A stretch of DNA of 64,000 nt from Bacteroidales bacterium UBA3810. Its GTDB lineage: Bacteria > Bacteroidota > Bacteroidia > Bacteroidales > Paludibacteraceae. Position numbers and translations under genes: made by a program. Location of the stretch: positions 186,001-250,000 of the forward strand of contig DFEE01000006.1 of NCBI GenBank assembly GCA_002368645.1, read 5' to 3'. The notes beneath the pieces were generated by a model. The model did no database searches and was not told the origin of the DNA. It was given only the letters and a program-made list of their open reading frames with translations. Numbering within the stretch: position 1 is the first letter of the stretch; every line of letters begins with the position of its first letter. Below, one piece after another: positions 1 through 7,943 of this stretch.

Positions 1-1050
1 GGATTGGATAGAAGCATAGATGGACTGCCGCATGGCGCTGATTTGTTCGTTAATGAGTTCGATGACGGGGTTGCTGTCCGATGCCGTTCGTAAAATGCGC
101 ATTCGCCTGAGAAGTAAGTTATTGTACTCTTTGATGAGACTGGTGAGCGCTGCGTCAGCGATGCCTAAATTGGTAGGGATAAGGGTAGTTGAGTCCGCCC
201 GATGCATGAAGTTCTCCACATAATTGATGAGGTTCTGCTGGGTTTGCAACTCCGAGAGACGTTGTTGATAGGAGGTCGTTTGGGAGAAATAGACCTTAGC
301 CTCATCGCCCGGGTTGACCATATTGTTGTTGCGACGAAACTGCTCCGCGTCAGCAACCGACTGACTCAGTTCCTCTTCAATCATTCTCAGTCGCTCGTCT
401 ATAAAATAGGCAGCTTCTTCAGCCATGCTGTTTTTCTCAAGGAGGGAGTTGAGGTTGTATAACTCAATTTGTTTATTGATATAAGCGCATTCGCGAGCGG
501 GGACATCCGTGACAGCAGTTAACTTGATGATATAGGAGTCCTGCTTGAGTTTCGTCACGTGGATGCGTCGGCTATAAGTATCGACAAGGGCAGGGATGGA
601 GCGACGGCGAATACGGTACTTTTGGTCGCCTATTCTGACTGTCCAAATGGTATCTGCTCCCTTGACCTTCATTGCCGCAACGGTGCGTACAGAGTCCATG
701 TTGATACGTGGTGCGGGATAAACGCCGTCCCATCTCAAATAATGACGGACGCGGTAGTCCCATTCGAGTCCCAATTGGCTGATTATCGTAGCGGATATGT
801 CTTTTGAGGTTAAAATAGCTATCTCATCGTCAACATACTTTGTGCCGGAATAGCCCATCATGGACATCATCTCCGCCTGCGGGGAGTGCGTGTCCTCGTC
901 CGCTGTGCGAATCATGATGCTCGCCGTGACATTATACTTTTTAGAGGTACTGATATAATAGATACCGGCTATCATGCTCATGGCGAAAAAGGTAATGACA
1001 AACCAATACCAATTAGCTATACATTGGCGGAAAAGCGTGCGGAGATTCAT
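1..1050 (-). CDS. Chain-length determinant (Wzz-type) protein, C-terminus cut by window edge
   Basis: Open reading frame running from an ATG at 1050 off the left edge, 350 codons visible. It begins MNLRTLFRQCIANWYWFVIT, a short cytoplasmic stretch followed by a transmembrane helix (about residues 13-35), as in Wzz/Wzc polysaccharide co-polymerases of the inner membrane. The rest is hydrophilic with long helical, coiled-coil-like stretches (about residues 210-340, rich in E/Q/R), typical of the periplasmic part. It starts 7 bp after the stop of the Wza-like gene in the same direction, which supports a capsule or exopolysaccharide export operon. Whether a C-terminal tyrosine kinase domain follows cannot be seen because the gene leaves the window. 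Confidence 0.85.
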   Translation of the reverse strand, partial: MNLRTLFRQCIANWYWFVITFFAMSMIAGIYYISTSKKYNVTASIMIRTADEDTHSPQAEMMSMMGYSGTKYVDDEIAILTSKDISATIISQLGLEWDYRVRHYLRWDGVYPAPRINMDSVRTVAAMKVKGADTIWTVRIGDQKYRIRRRSIPALVDTYSRRIHVTKLKQDSYIIKLTAVTDVPARECAYINKQIELYNLNSLLEKNSMAEEAAYFIDERLRMIEEELSQSVADAEQFRRNNNMVNPGDEAKVYFSQTTSYQQRLSELQTQQNLINYVENFMHRADSTTLIPTNLGIADAALTSLIKEYNNLLLRRMRILRTASDSNPVIELINEQISAMRQSIYASIQS

Positions 1051-1057
1051 AGGGGGA

Positions 1058-1618
1058 TTATTTTATATAAACTATATCGTGGTTAGTGAGAAAATACGTC
1101 TGCTCGGCGTTCAACAATTGGTCCAGGGTGAAAGTTTGGCGGGTTGTGCTTCCGTTCGCCTCACGGAGAATATAGATTGTGCTCCGTTGCCCTTTCTTGG
1201 TGAGCCCTCCGGCGGCAGCAATGGCTTCGAGGATTGAAATGCGAGAGCCGGCAACTTGTTGCGGCGTATTGACTTCGCCTAAAACGGATACATATTCGCC
1301 TCTTGGGATAATGGTCACTAAAGCGTTTTTGATTTGTTTAGAAAGACTGAGTTCAATGCTGTTTCGCAGTGCGGATATGGTTAAGCCCTCGGCGTGTACG
1401 GGACCTAAAATCGGCATATGGATATCTCCCTCCTCATCCACAATATAGTACAACGCGTCCCCGTGCTCGCCTATCAACGGCAGGTTATAGGGTGCAGCTG
1501 CTTCTTGGTCCAAAGCCGATACATAAATTAGCAGTTCATCGCCGACGCGCAAGATATTGCTGCCCATCAGGAGGGTGGATATCATTAGGCTCAATAGCCC
1601 TAAAACTAATCTTTTCAT
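1058..1618 (-). CDS. Polysaccharide biosynthesis/export protein, Wza-like with SLBB domain
   Basis: 186 residues with an N-terminal signal peptide (MKRLVLGLLSLMISTLLMGS). It has no lipobox cysteine, although many Wza relatives are lipoproteins. Residues about 22-85 fit the Poly_export domain (LRVGDELLIYV near its start). Residues about 105-165 fit an SLBB domain (VSVLGEVNTPQQVAG, then AIAAAGGLTKKGQ). These proteins form the outer-membrane or periplasmic channel for capsule or EPS export. At 186 residues it is shorter than the usual 250 or more of Bacteroides homologues. It is the first gene of the visible operon, read toward the chain-length protein, and has its own promoter at 1641-1672. Confidence 0.88.
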   Translation of the reverse strand: MKRLVLGLLSLMISTLLMGSNILRVGDELLIYVSALDQEAAAPYNLPLIGEHGDALYYIVDEEGDIHMPILGPVHAEGLTISALRNSIELSLSKQIKNALVTIIPRGEYVSVLGEVNTPQQVAGSRISILEAIAAAGGLTKKGQRSTIYILREANGSTTRQTFTLDQLLNAEQTYFLTNHDIVYIK

Positions 1619-1640
1619 GCTTTTTTATCAGTTTTTCGCG

Positions 1641-1672
1641 CAAAGATATACATTTTTTTGGATATATGCAAA
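1641..1672 (-). promoter_or_regulatory. Bacteroidetes-type promoter for the EPS export gene
   Basis: On the minus strand TTTG (1669-1672), 20 bp, then TATCTTTG (1641-1648), matching the TTTG/TAnnTTTG consensus. It lies just upstream of the start at 1618 and overlaps the divergent tmRNA promoter. Confidence 0.75.
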
Positions 1673-1688
1673 AAAAAGTGTAATTTTG
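1657..1688 (+). promoter_or_regulatory. Promoter for the tmRNA precursor
   Basis: TTTG at 1657-1660, 20 bp, TAATTTTG at 1681-1688. The predicted start near 1693 leaves a leader of about 100 nt before the mature tmRNA 5' end. Confidence 0.75.
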
Positions 1689-1791
1689 CAACGAAATTGA
1701 GCTGACGTTGTTAGTAACGGCTATGCCGTGTTAGCAAGCCTTCGGCTGTTAGTAAACATTCGGCTATTACCATGGCGGAAGCCCTACAATA

Positions 1792-2180
1792 GGGGGTAAT
1801 TGGTTTTGACAGCATGTAGAATAGGTATGTAAGCACGCCGAGGATGGGAATCCACTCGTTAAATGGTCCTAATCAAATTTAACTGGCAACACAGAGTATG
1901 CTCTCGCTGCTTGATTGAAGTATAGTAGATCAACTTTTTTTCGGACCAGGTCCGGAAACGAGACGTCCCTCCGAGCCAAGCCTTGCGGCTGACGGACATA
2001 GGGGCGCGGAAATAGCAAGGATAGGTCTTATATGCTGCGCTATAAGAATGACATTTTAGCAGATACGGTAGGTATTGGTGGCTTGGGTCTTGTACTTACC
2101 CGACAATGCAGGCCAAGATAAGCGTGTAGAAGGCGTATTGATTCCTTGTTTGGACGCGGGTTCGACTCCCGCTACCTCCA
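1792..2180 (+). ncRNA. ssrA: Transfer-messenger RNA (tmRNA), one-piece
   Basis: The 5' end GGGGGTA (1792-1798) pairs with TACCTCC (2173-2179) as the acceptor stem, with discriminator A at 2180. CCA is not encoded (CGA follows), so it must be added after transcription. The T arm GGGTTCGACTCCC lies at 2158-2170. The tag reading frame starts at GGC 1885 and reads GNTEYALAA, followed by TGA at 1912-1914. The YALAA end is the conserved proteolysis tag. The RNA rescues stalled ribosomes together with SmpB. About 389 nt is a normal length for a one-piece tmRNA. The resume codon is inferred from the tag and not from modelled pseudoknots. Confidence 0.95.
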
Positions 2181-2186
2181 CGAAAT

Positions 2187-2501
2187 TTAGTAGTCATTGC
2201 GTTTAGGGTTCTTTGGGAAGCGTCCCTTAAGAACCCTTTTTCGTTGAAATCCCACTTCAACGACCGACCAGAACGAGGCAAAGGCAAAGATCATCAGTGC
2301 AGTTTCTCCCGTCTCACGCCGGAAGCTATCGGTTACGAGATAATGTACAAGAATAGCTCCTCCGATGCCCAAGACGCCTAAGAGGGCGAATATCCACCGC
2401 GCTTTAAGCCCAAAGTGGTATTCGAAGAGAATCACCAAAGGATGATAAATGGCAATAGATATGATGGTCACTATGCCTACTATAACACCTGCGAAGTTCA
2501 C
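2187..2501 (-). CDS. DUF4491 family membrane protein (second copy)
   Basis: 104 residues with three hydrophobic segments (about 5-25, 34-53, 67-85) and a basic C-terminal tail with the motif QRKRVLKGRFPKNPKR. This matches the DUF4491 family, small Bacteroidetes inner-membrane proteins of unknown function. Its start overlaps the stop of its upstream paralogue by 4 bp (2498-2501), so translation is probably coupled. It is the last gene of the cytochrome operon and ends only 7 bp from the 3' end of the convergent tmRNA. Confidence 0.82.
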   Translation of the reverse strand: MNFAGVIVGIVTIISIAIYHPLVILFEYHFGLKARWIFALLGVLGIGGAILVHYLVTDSFRRETGETALMIFAFASFWSVVEVGFQRKRVLKGRFPKNPKRNDY

Positions 2502-2782
2502 GATAATCTGTGGGGATTAGCGGGATACCATCCTTTAGCGACGCGCTCCCGTTGTTCAAAAATTTCTGATATTGCCCAAAAGTTAGTGGCTGATAGCACG
2601 CCTAAAAAAATGGAGGCGTAGTTATTGGTCATTACAAGCGAGTCCAACAAAGCGATAATCCCGATTACGGCAAAGCACCACCAAGAGCGGGCGGAGAAGT
2701 AATACTCCATCTTAATAACTACGGGGTATGAACACCCGAAGATGAGGAAAGTGAGAGCACCTATAATAATCGAGTTAAGCAT
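2498..2782 (-). CDS. DUF4491 family membrane protein (first copy)
   Basis: 94 residues, a clear paralogue of the next gene: same three-helix layout, HP or YP after the first helix, EYYFSARSWW after it, and the C-terminal motif FEQRERVAKGWYPANPHR. No function is known for DUF4491. The start at 2782 lies 8 bp inside the end of ccsBA, so the two are translationally coupled. The tandem copies downstream of a cytochrome c synthase suggest, by context only, an accessory membrane role for the same respiratory or haem module. Confidence 0.82.
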   Translation of the reverse strand: MLNSIIIGALTFLIFGCSYPVVIKMEYYFSARSWWCFAVIGIIALLDSLVMTNNYASIFLGVLSATNFWAISEIFEQRERVAKGWYPANPHRLS

Positions 2783-4979
2783 ATGCGTGTAGTCCTCCTA
2801 ATATAAAGTTGACTCCAAAATACGTAAATAGCACCGAGAGAAAGGCGAAAACTATGTAAATATGGAATGACATGGGTTTTTGAAAGAACGAAATGGAACG
2901 GCTATGTAGCGGTGCTGCATAAACGAGCATGGTGATGAGTGCCCAGACTTCCTTCGGGTCCCATCCCCAATAGCGCCCCCAAGATATATTCGCCCATACT
3001 GCCCCGATAAAGATGCCTATGGTGAGACAGAATACGGCAGGGTAGAGCAGTACTTGCGAGAATATCATAAGCTGCTGAGCCGCAGGGCGATAAATCAGCG
3101 CGGTAATGCCGTTGAGCGTAATAAATGCCAGTAAGCAATAGGCAATCATAATGATGGCGACGTGCATGGTCAGTAGCGGTGATTGGAGCACGGGCATGAG
3201 GTTGGTTATTTGCGGGTTAGCGCCACTCATCATACTTACCATGAGGGTCATACCGCTTATGAGATACCCAAATGAGAGCAGCATGAGATTAGGTAGTGGT
3301 CCCGTTGTGGTCGCGTTGTGGTCCCGTTGTGGTCCCGTTGTGGTCGCGTTGCAGTCAGGAAAATTATCCGAAGTGTCAGCAGGTTTAGAAGCGTGGCGGG
3401 CGAGGGTTAAGGTGACGGTGATAATGGTGGTAATCCAAGCGAGGAACTGCATGGTTTCAAATCCATTGGACAGGGGGATATGCCCGCCGACGAGCCAGCG
3501 GAGTCCCAACACAAACGCCAGAAAGAGACCAACACATGCCATGAGAGTGACTAAAATATATAAAAGCCATTGAGGCATGGTGCGTCCCCTTGACAACAAG
3601 ATAATTGTGACAATAAAGAGGAGAATACCGAGGGTCGCCAACCCCATTGCCAGCGGACGGGTATAGTGCAGGTGATTGAGGATTTGTTCGGCTCGCGCTT
3701 TGCGGGCAATCTGAGCGCCCGCTTGGCTATCCAATGTTTGGAGCGTTGACAACTGCCATTGACGGAGAGCAATAAGGCTGTCATTGGCTGCCACGTTACG
3801 ACCTTCTGCCAGCAACCGTGAGATGTCATTGATAGCCAAATAGAGATGTATTTCATCCCCGGGTTCCGCCATGGGCAAAGGACTGAATTGGTAGAGCGTT
3901 CCCATACATGCCATACTGATGAGTTGGAATTTTTCGTCTGCAGCCAAGGCGTTTTTATTCCGCTGTTTGAGTAGCGGGTCCAACTTATAACTGCCATTGC
4001 CGATATAATCCCTTAGAGAGACATACTTGCCCTCTGCGTGCAGGACTTTTTTAACCTCATCGCCTTTGATTTTAATCATGGGTTCTGTAACCCAAGCGTC
4101 ATAATAATAGAGCCAACCTACGAGCACTTGTTCTGCTGTCAGGCCTTGGTAAGAGGGTTTACCGTATAGCTTGGTGCAAAAATCATTGGCAACTGTGGAA
4201 AACGGGCAAACTCTATCGTTATAATACACCAAAAGATTTCCGTATGACGCGGCAACCGGCCTCTGAAGGGTTTTAGGAGCGGCGGAAACAGATAGCGGAA
4301 GTGTCAAGAGTATGAGCAGTGAGAGCTTGCGGACGAGGTCTCTAAAGCGGGTGCGTTTTTGGAAGAAAAACGCGATGATGGCAAACAGCAGTAAGCCGTA
4401 GCCACAGTAGGTAACCCCTATACCCCAAGGGTCATGGCTGACCGAAAGGGTTGTGCCTAAAGCGTCATCGTCGAATTTGGATTGGTAAAAGCGATAATGT
4501 TTGAAACTAAAGATTTGATTCATAGCTACCTGTCCGGAAACTGTTTGTTTTCCGTCGCAGAGTTCAATATCGCTGACAAAGTCCATCGGTGCTCGTGTGC
4601 CCGGGTAATACTCGAGGTGAAAATGTTGCAACGAAGCGCTAATAGACGAGTTTAAGACTTGTACGGGCGCTTCGTCCATACGGAGATGCACCTCTCCGGT
4701 TTCGCCGAACAGATGTGTTATCAAGGCGCCACCGAGAATGATAACAAAAGAAAAATGTAACAGGCAAGTAATGACCTGCCTGTACATTTTGACCGTGAAA
4801 AGATACCATCCACCGAATATCACAGCCAATGTCCAAAGAGCAATTGTCCACGGTGCGGTGTAGAAGTATCTAACGGTAAATTCCGTTGAGATAATTTTCT
4901 CACACACAGTAGCTACAATCAGTAGTAAGATAATCACTCCCATAAGGGAGAAGGCGATGGGTTTCAGGTACTTTTTCAT
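2775..4979 (-). CDS. Cytochrome c biogenesis protein CcsBA (ResB/CcsA fusion, system II)
   Basis: 734-residue integral membrane protein. System II synthases export haem and attach it to CxxCH motifs of apocytochromes in the periplasm. The N-terminal part has CcsB/ResB-like helices (about 7-29, 40-62, 68-90) and a periplasmic domain. The C-terminal third is the CcsA part with the tryptophan-rich WWD signature WGRYWGWDPKEVWAL near residue 670 and conserved histidines. It follows the di-heme lipoprotein gene by 45 bp, so its likely client is encoded next door. Odd feature: residues about 543-561 (NATTTGPQRDHNATTTGP) are encoded by five 11-bp DNA repeats in a loop between two helices, which looks like an inserted array that kept the frame. 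Confidence 0.9.
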   Translation of the reverse strand: MKKYLKPIAFSLMGVIILLLIVATVCEKIISTEFTVRYFYTAPWTIALWTLAVIFGGWYLFTVKMYRQVITCLLHFSFVIILGGALITHLFGETGEVHLRMDEAPVQVLNSSISASLQHFHLEYYPGTRAPMDFVSDIELCDGKQTVSGQVAMNQIFSFKHYRFYQSKFDDDALGTTLSVSHDPWGIGVTYCGYGLLLFAIIAFFFQKRTRFRDLVRKLSLLILLTLPLSVSAAPKTLQRPVAASYGNLLVYYNDRVCPFSTVANDFCTKLYGKPSYQGLTAEQVLVGWLYYYDAWVTEPMIKIKGDEVKKVLHAEGKYVSLRDYIGNGSYKLDPLLKQRNKNALAADEKFQLISMACMGTLYQFSPLPMAEPGDEIHLYLAINDISRLLAEGRNVAANDSLIALRQWQLSTLQTLDSQAGAQIARKARAEQILNHLHYTRPLAMGLATLGILLFIVTIILLSRGRTMPQWLLYILVTLMACVGLFLAFVLGLRWLVGGHIPLSNGFETMQFLAWITTIITVTLTLARHASKPADTSDNFPDCNATTTGPQRDHNATTTGPLPNLMLLSFGYLISGMTLMVSMMSGANPQITNLMPVLQSPLLTMHVAIIMIAYCLLAFITLNGITALIYRPAAQQLMIFSQVLLYPAVFCLTIGIFIGAVWANISWGRYWGWDPKEVWALITMLVYAAPLHSRSISFFQKPMSFHIYIVFAFLSVLFTYFGVNFILGGLHAYA
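3297..3351. repeat. Five-unit 11-bp tandem array inside ccsBA
   Basis: Units TGGTCCCGTTG (3297, 3319, 3330) alternate with TGGTCGCGTTG (3308, 3341), exactly 11 bp apart. Three units make 33 bp, so the encoded peptide repeats every 11 residues. It falls in an inter-helix loop. Confidence 0.95.
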
Positions 4980-5024
4980 TCGGTCTATTTAACCAATAAC
5001 ATTTATAAAAATCGTCCTCACGGA

Positions 5025-6713
5025 TTAGATAGCATTTAAGAATGCGACGAGAGCATCACGGTCTTTTTTCGGCAGATTGTAGAAGCGTCTTGTGGCGTCA
5101 ATGGCGTCAGACTCTTCGCTATAGCCGTGCCACATAATGGCTTCCACGCAGTTGCGGGCACGGGTGTCATGTAAGCGTGCTTCGTTGACATCGCCGGTGG
5201 CTTTCATGTGCAGTCCGCGTCCCCAAAGCGGAGTTGTCCGGCACCAACCGGTGCGGATATCTTCAGCCATGCAGAGTTTGTGTTGCACAAAATCGGTGTA
5301 TGGCCAGATGGTTTGGTTGGGGTAGCGCGGCATTTCCTGGTCGCGAGTGAAGAAGCGAGACGGGTCTTGGATATGGTCCGGTCCTGTTTTCCAACTGGGG
5401 CGGTGGCATGTGGCGCAACCAATCTCGTTGAAGAGTTCTTTGCCTCGTAGAACCTTTTCGTCACGATAGTCTCTGACAGCAGGAACTGCGAGTCCGCGAT
5501 GCCAAACCATGAAGTCCGTATAATCGTTATCGCTCATTTCGGCGGGCAGGTCTTTGGCGGTCAAGTAAGCGTAGATGGCCTCTTCGACGTTGTCCAACTT
5601 ATATTTAGCATACGCACTATCGGCAGCAATCAAGCGGTCAATGTAGGCAGGCCATTCTGCTTGTACTTCCGGGTCCTGCGACGAGATAGTCGCATAATTC
5701 GTACCTGCTAAATCGAGGTAGTGGAAGGTCCTATTGGAGCGGGTTACATTGGGGATATTCCAAATAGCATTAGCTCCGGCAGCGTCGAGAATCGGTCCGC
5801 GGCTCATCGCATATGTGTAGCGGCGTACATACGGCGTACCATCTCCGCCTTGCTTGGTGTTGGTGTAATAAGCCCCCGGAAGCCATGCGCCTCCGCTGAA
5901 CCAAGCCGTCTTGAAATGCTTGAGGTATCCCTTATTATATGCTTCTTCCTCCCGTGCCCATTGTGCGGTGATGGAATCATCGGGAATGGCGTCTGTCAAA
6001 CCTGTTCCGAATATACCGATGGTGTTTTCGAGTTTGACACCGTAGTTATTGATATTGGGATTGTTCTGAGCAATAATGTCTGCACCATAAATGGCGGAAA
6101 CAGGCATATTCACTATCGGGTATCGCAACTCAAACGACTCACCGTCAGGGAACGACATCACATTATTCGATGCCGCGCACTCCGTTGCGGTCTGCCATGT
6201 AACCGTGATTTGTTTTTCGTCAATAGGCGCTTTGAAAGGTGCAACAGCGTGTAACTGAGGCATACCTGCAACCCAAGTAACATAATTCTCATCACTCTTG
6301 TCATACACTACAAGCAACGTTCCATTACCTATCTCCATTGAGTTATATGTCCCTGCCGGAATGGACATACCGTGCCCGTAACCCGGGTGGCAGTGGATAC
6401 AGGAAGAGCGCACATAGACGGGACCTAAACCGGAGCGAACACCCGTTTGGTTGGAGGTGTATTGTTTCTCAAAAAGTTGCTCACCGCGTTTGAACATGGT
6501 AATCCAATCACCGGCTTCTACCTTAGGAGTGGGTTGCTCAAAGCAGTTTGCGGTAGAGTTGAAGGAAGTGCCTTGCACGCCTCCGGCATACACCCATGCG
6601 GGGATGGTTTCTACATCGGGATTGTCGGTAGGAGTCTCGTTTACGCAACCGGTGAAGAGGACTGTCATCACCGAGACAATGAGAGACGGTACTAATAATG
6701 ATTGGTATTTCAT
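5025..6713 (-). CDS. Di-heme oxidoreductase lipoprotein (DHOR/putative peroxidase family)
   Basis: 562 residues beginning MKYQSLLVPSLIVSVMTVLF followed by TGC, a lipoprotein signal. Two haem c motifs are visible: CIHCH at about residues 105-109 and CATCH at about 432-436. The motif DTRARNCVEAIMWHG near the C-terminus is the RARN..EAI.WHG signature of the DHOR family (DUF1111). The protein should be a lipid-anchored periplasmic c-type cytochrome; its substrate is unknown. DHOR genes are known to travel with imelysin genes, as here: imelysin ends 2 bp upstream (6716). CcsBA follows. The set reads as cytochrome plus its own maturation enzyme. Confidence 0.9.
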   Translation of the reverse strand: MKYQSLLVPSLIVSVMTVLFTGCVNETPTDNPDVETIPAWVYAGGVQGTSFNSTANCFEQPTPKVEAGDWITMFKRGEQLFEKQYTSNQTGVRSGLGPVYVRSSCIHCHPGYGHGMSIPAGTYNSMEIGNGTLLVVYDKSDENYVTWVAGMPQLHAVAPFKAPIDEKQITVTWQTATECAASNNVMSFPDGESFELRYPIVNMPVSAIYGADIIAQNNPNINNYGVKLENTIGIFGTGLTDAIPDDSITAQWAREEEAYNKGYLKHFKTAWFSGGAWLPGAYYTNTKQGGDGTPYVRRYTYAMSRGPILDAAGANAIWNIPNVTRSNRTFHYLDLAGTNYATISSQDPEVQAEWPAYIDRLIAADSAYAKYKLDNVEEAIYAYLTAKDLPAEMSDNDYTDFMVWHRGLAVPAVRDYRDEKVLRGKELFNEIGCATCHRPSWKTGPDHIQDPSRFFTRDQEMPRYPNQTIWPYTDFVQHKLCMAEDIRTGWCRTTPLWGRGLHMKATGDVNEARLHDTRARNCVEAIMWHGYSEESDAIDATRRFYNLPKKDRDALVAFLNAI

Positions 6714-6715
6714 GA

Positions 6716-7909
6716 TTACTTTTTATTTAAGATAGTTTCAATAAGTCCTTGCATTTTAGTTAGTTGGTTCACTAAGTCTGTACCTACTTTCGCTACAGCA
6801 ACATCGGCTTGAGACGTCTTAGCGTTGGTAATAAATGGTTCCGGAATAGCTGCAATGGTTGTGATTGACTCGTCAATAAGAGTCAATGTGGCATCTGCAT
6901 CGGCTTGGTAACCATTGTCCACAAAGAATTGGTACAATGTATATTCGCCGCTTACGCCTTTGCCTGCAAAACTATTTTTGATAGATTTAATATTGTCCTG
7001 AAAATCTACAATGGAGTTCAGTGCATAGGGGCTCTCGATATAGTTTTTAGCCGCCTCGTCAGCTGCGCCATTCGGCGTGCCGATTTTCGTATTACCAACC
7101 TCATCGGCGATATCAACGCAACCTTGCATAATTTGGTCAGCTACGGCGCCATAGGTCTTATAAATCGAACTATTCAACTCGATCATTTTGGCATTATACG
7201 GGTCGCGGTAGTCGGATTTCTCCAACTCAAGGTCTTCTAATAATTGTTGCTGTTCCTGAGATAGTTTATCTATTCCTACCCAGCAAGCGTAGAGCATATT
7301 CACTTGTCCTGCCAGGTCTTGGGCCACAGCGTTGGTGTAAACCAACTCGGCGCGGGTGTAGGAGGTGATGTCATGTACGCGTACATTGGTCGGATCGTCA
7401 TTGTCCGGATCGTAAAGCATATACTCTATTGCGTGGAAGCCTAACAGACCGTAACCTAAATTAGCACTTACCCACGACGGATCGGCTTCAATAGCAGCCA
7501 TCTGGGTAGCGTTGTTCAGAAGACTCAATAAATCGTCTTTTGCGAGCGGCCATGAATCTATATGAGGGTCCACATTGAGGTCTGAAACAGGCCCGAAAAG
7601 GAAACTCTCGCTCAGCTCCCAGTGTGCGCGGGCTTTTACCCAAGCGTCAATGGCGGCTTGCACATCGGCTTCGGTAAGGTTACCGGCATCAAACTTATCC
7701 AACATATCCCGGGTCTTTTCAGCCAGGGTGAGTGTTTCTTGAGCCAAAGCGGAATAAGTGGGAATAATGTTGTTGTTGACATCAGTGGAGACTGCCTGTT
7801 TGAGTTGGCGCTCTTGTTGAGAAAGTTGTGTGGGTTCGTTGCTACCCGGTTGGCAGCTGATCATAGTCAGTGCAGTAACTGCCATGAGAGTGTAAATAAT
7901 CTTTTTCAT
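6716..7909 (-). CDS. Imelysin family lipoprotein
   Basis: About 397 residues from the start at 7909 (MKKIIYTLMAVTALTMISC, a lipobox; an ATG four codons upstream is possible but disturbs the signal). The imelysin signature GxHxxE is present as GFHAIEYML near residue 155, and HIDSWPLAKDDLL is also typical. Imelysin-like proteins (EfeO, IrpA, ICMP) are periplasmic or surface proteins linked to iron or haem uptake, but direct catalytic function is unproven. The gene sits between a porin-like gene and the di-heme oxidoreductase in one operon. Two halves of similar helical character suggest the usual two-bundle fold. Confidence 0.9.
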   Translation of the reverse strand: MKKIIYTLMAVTALTMISCQPGSNEPTQLSQQERQLKQAVSTDVNNNIIPTYSALAQETLTLAEKTRDMLDKFDAGNLTEADVQAAIDAWVKARAHWELSESFLFGPVSDLNVDPHIDSWPLAKDDLLSLLNNATQMAAIEADPSWVSANLGYGLLGFHAIEYMLYDPDNDDPTNVRVHDITSYTRAELVYTNAVAQDLAGQVNMLYACWVGIDKLSQEQQQLLEDLELEKSDYRDPYNAKMIELNSSIYKTYGAVADQIMQGCVDIADEVGNTKIGTPNGAADEAAKNYIESPYALNSIVDFQDNIKSIKNSFAGKGVSGEYTLYQFFVDNGYQADADATLTLIDESITTIAAIPEPFITNAKTSQADVAVAKVGTDLVNQLTKMQGLIETILNKK

Positions 7910-7943
7910 TTTTGTAATCATACTATATAACAGTTAAATATAT

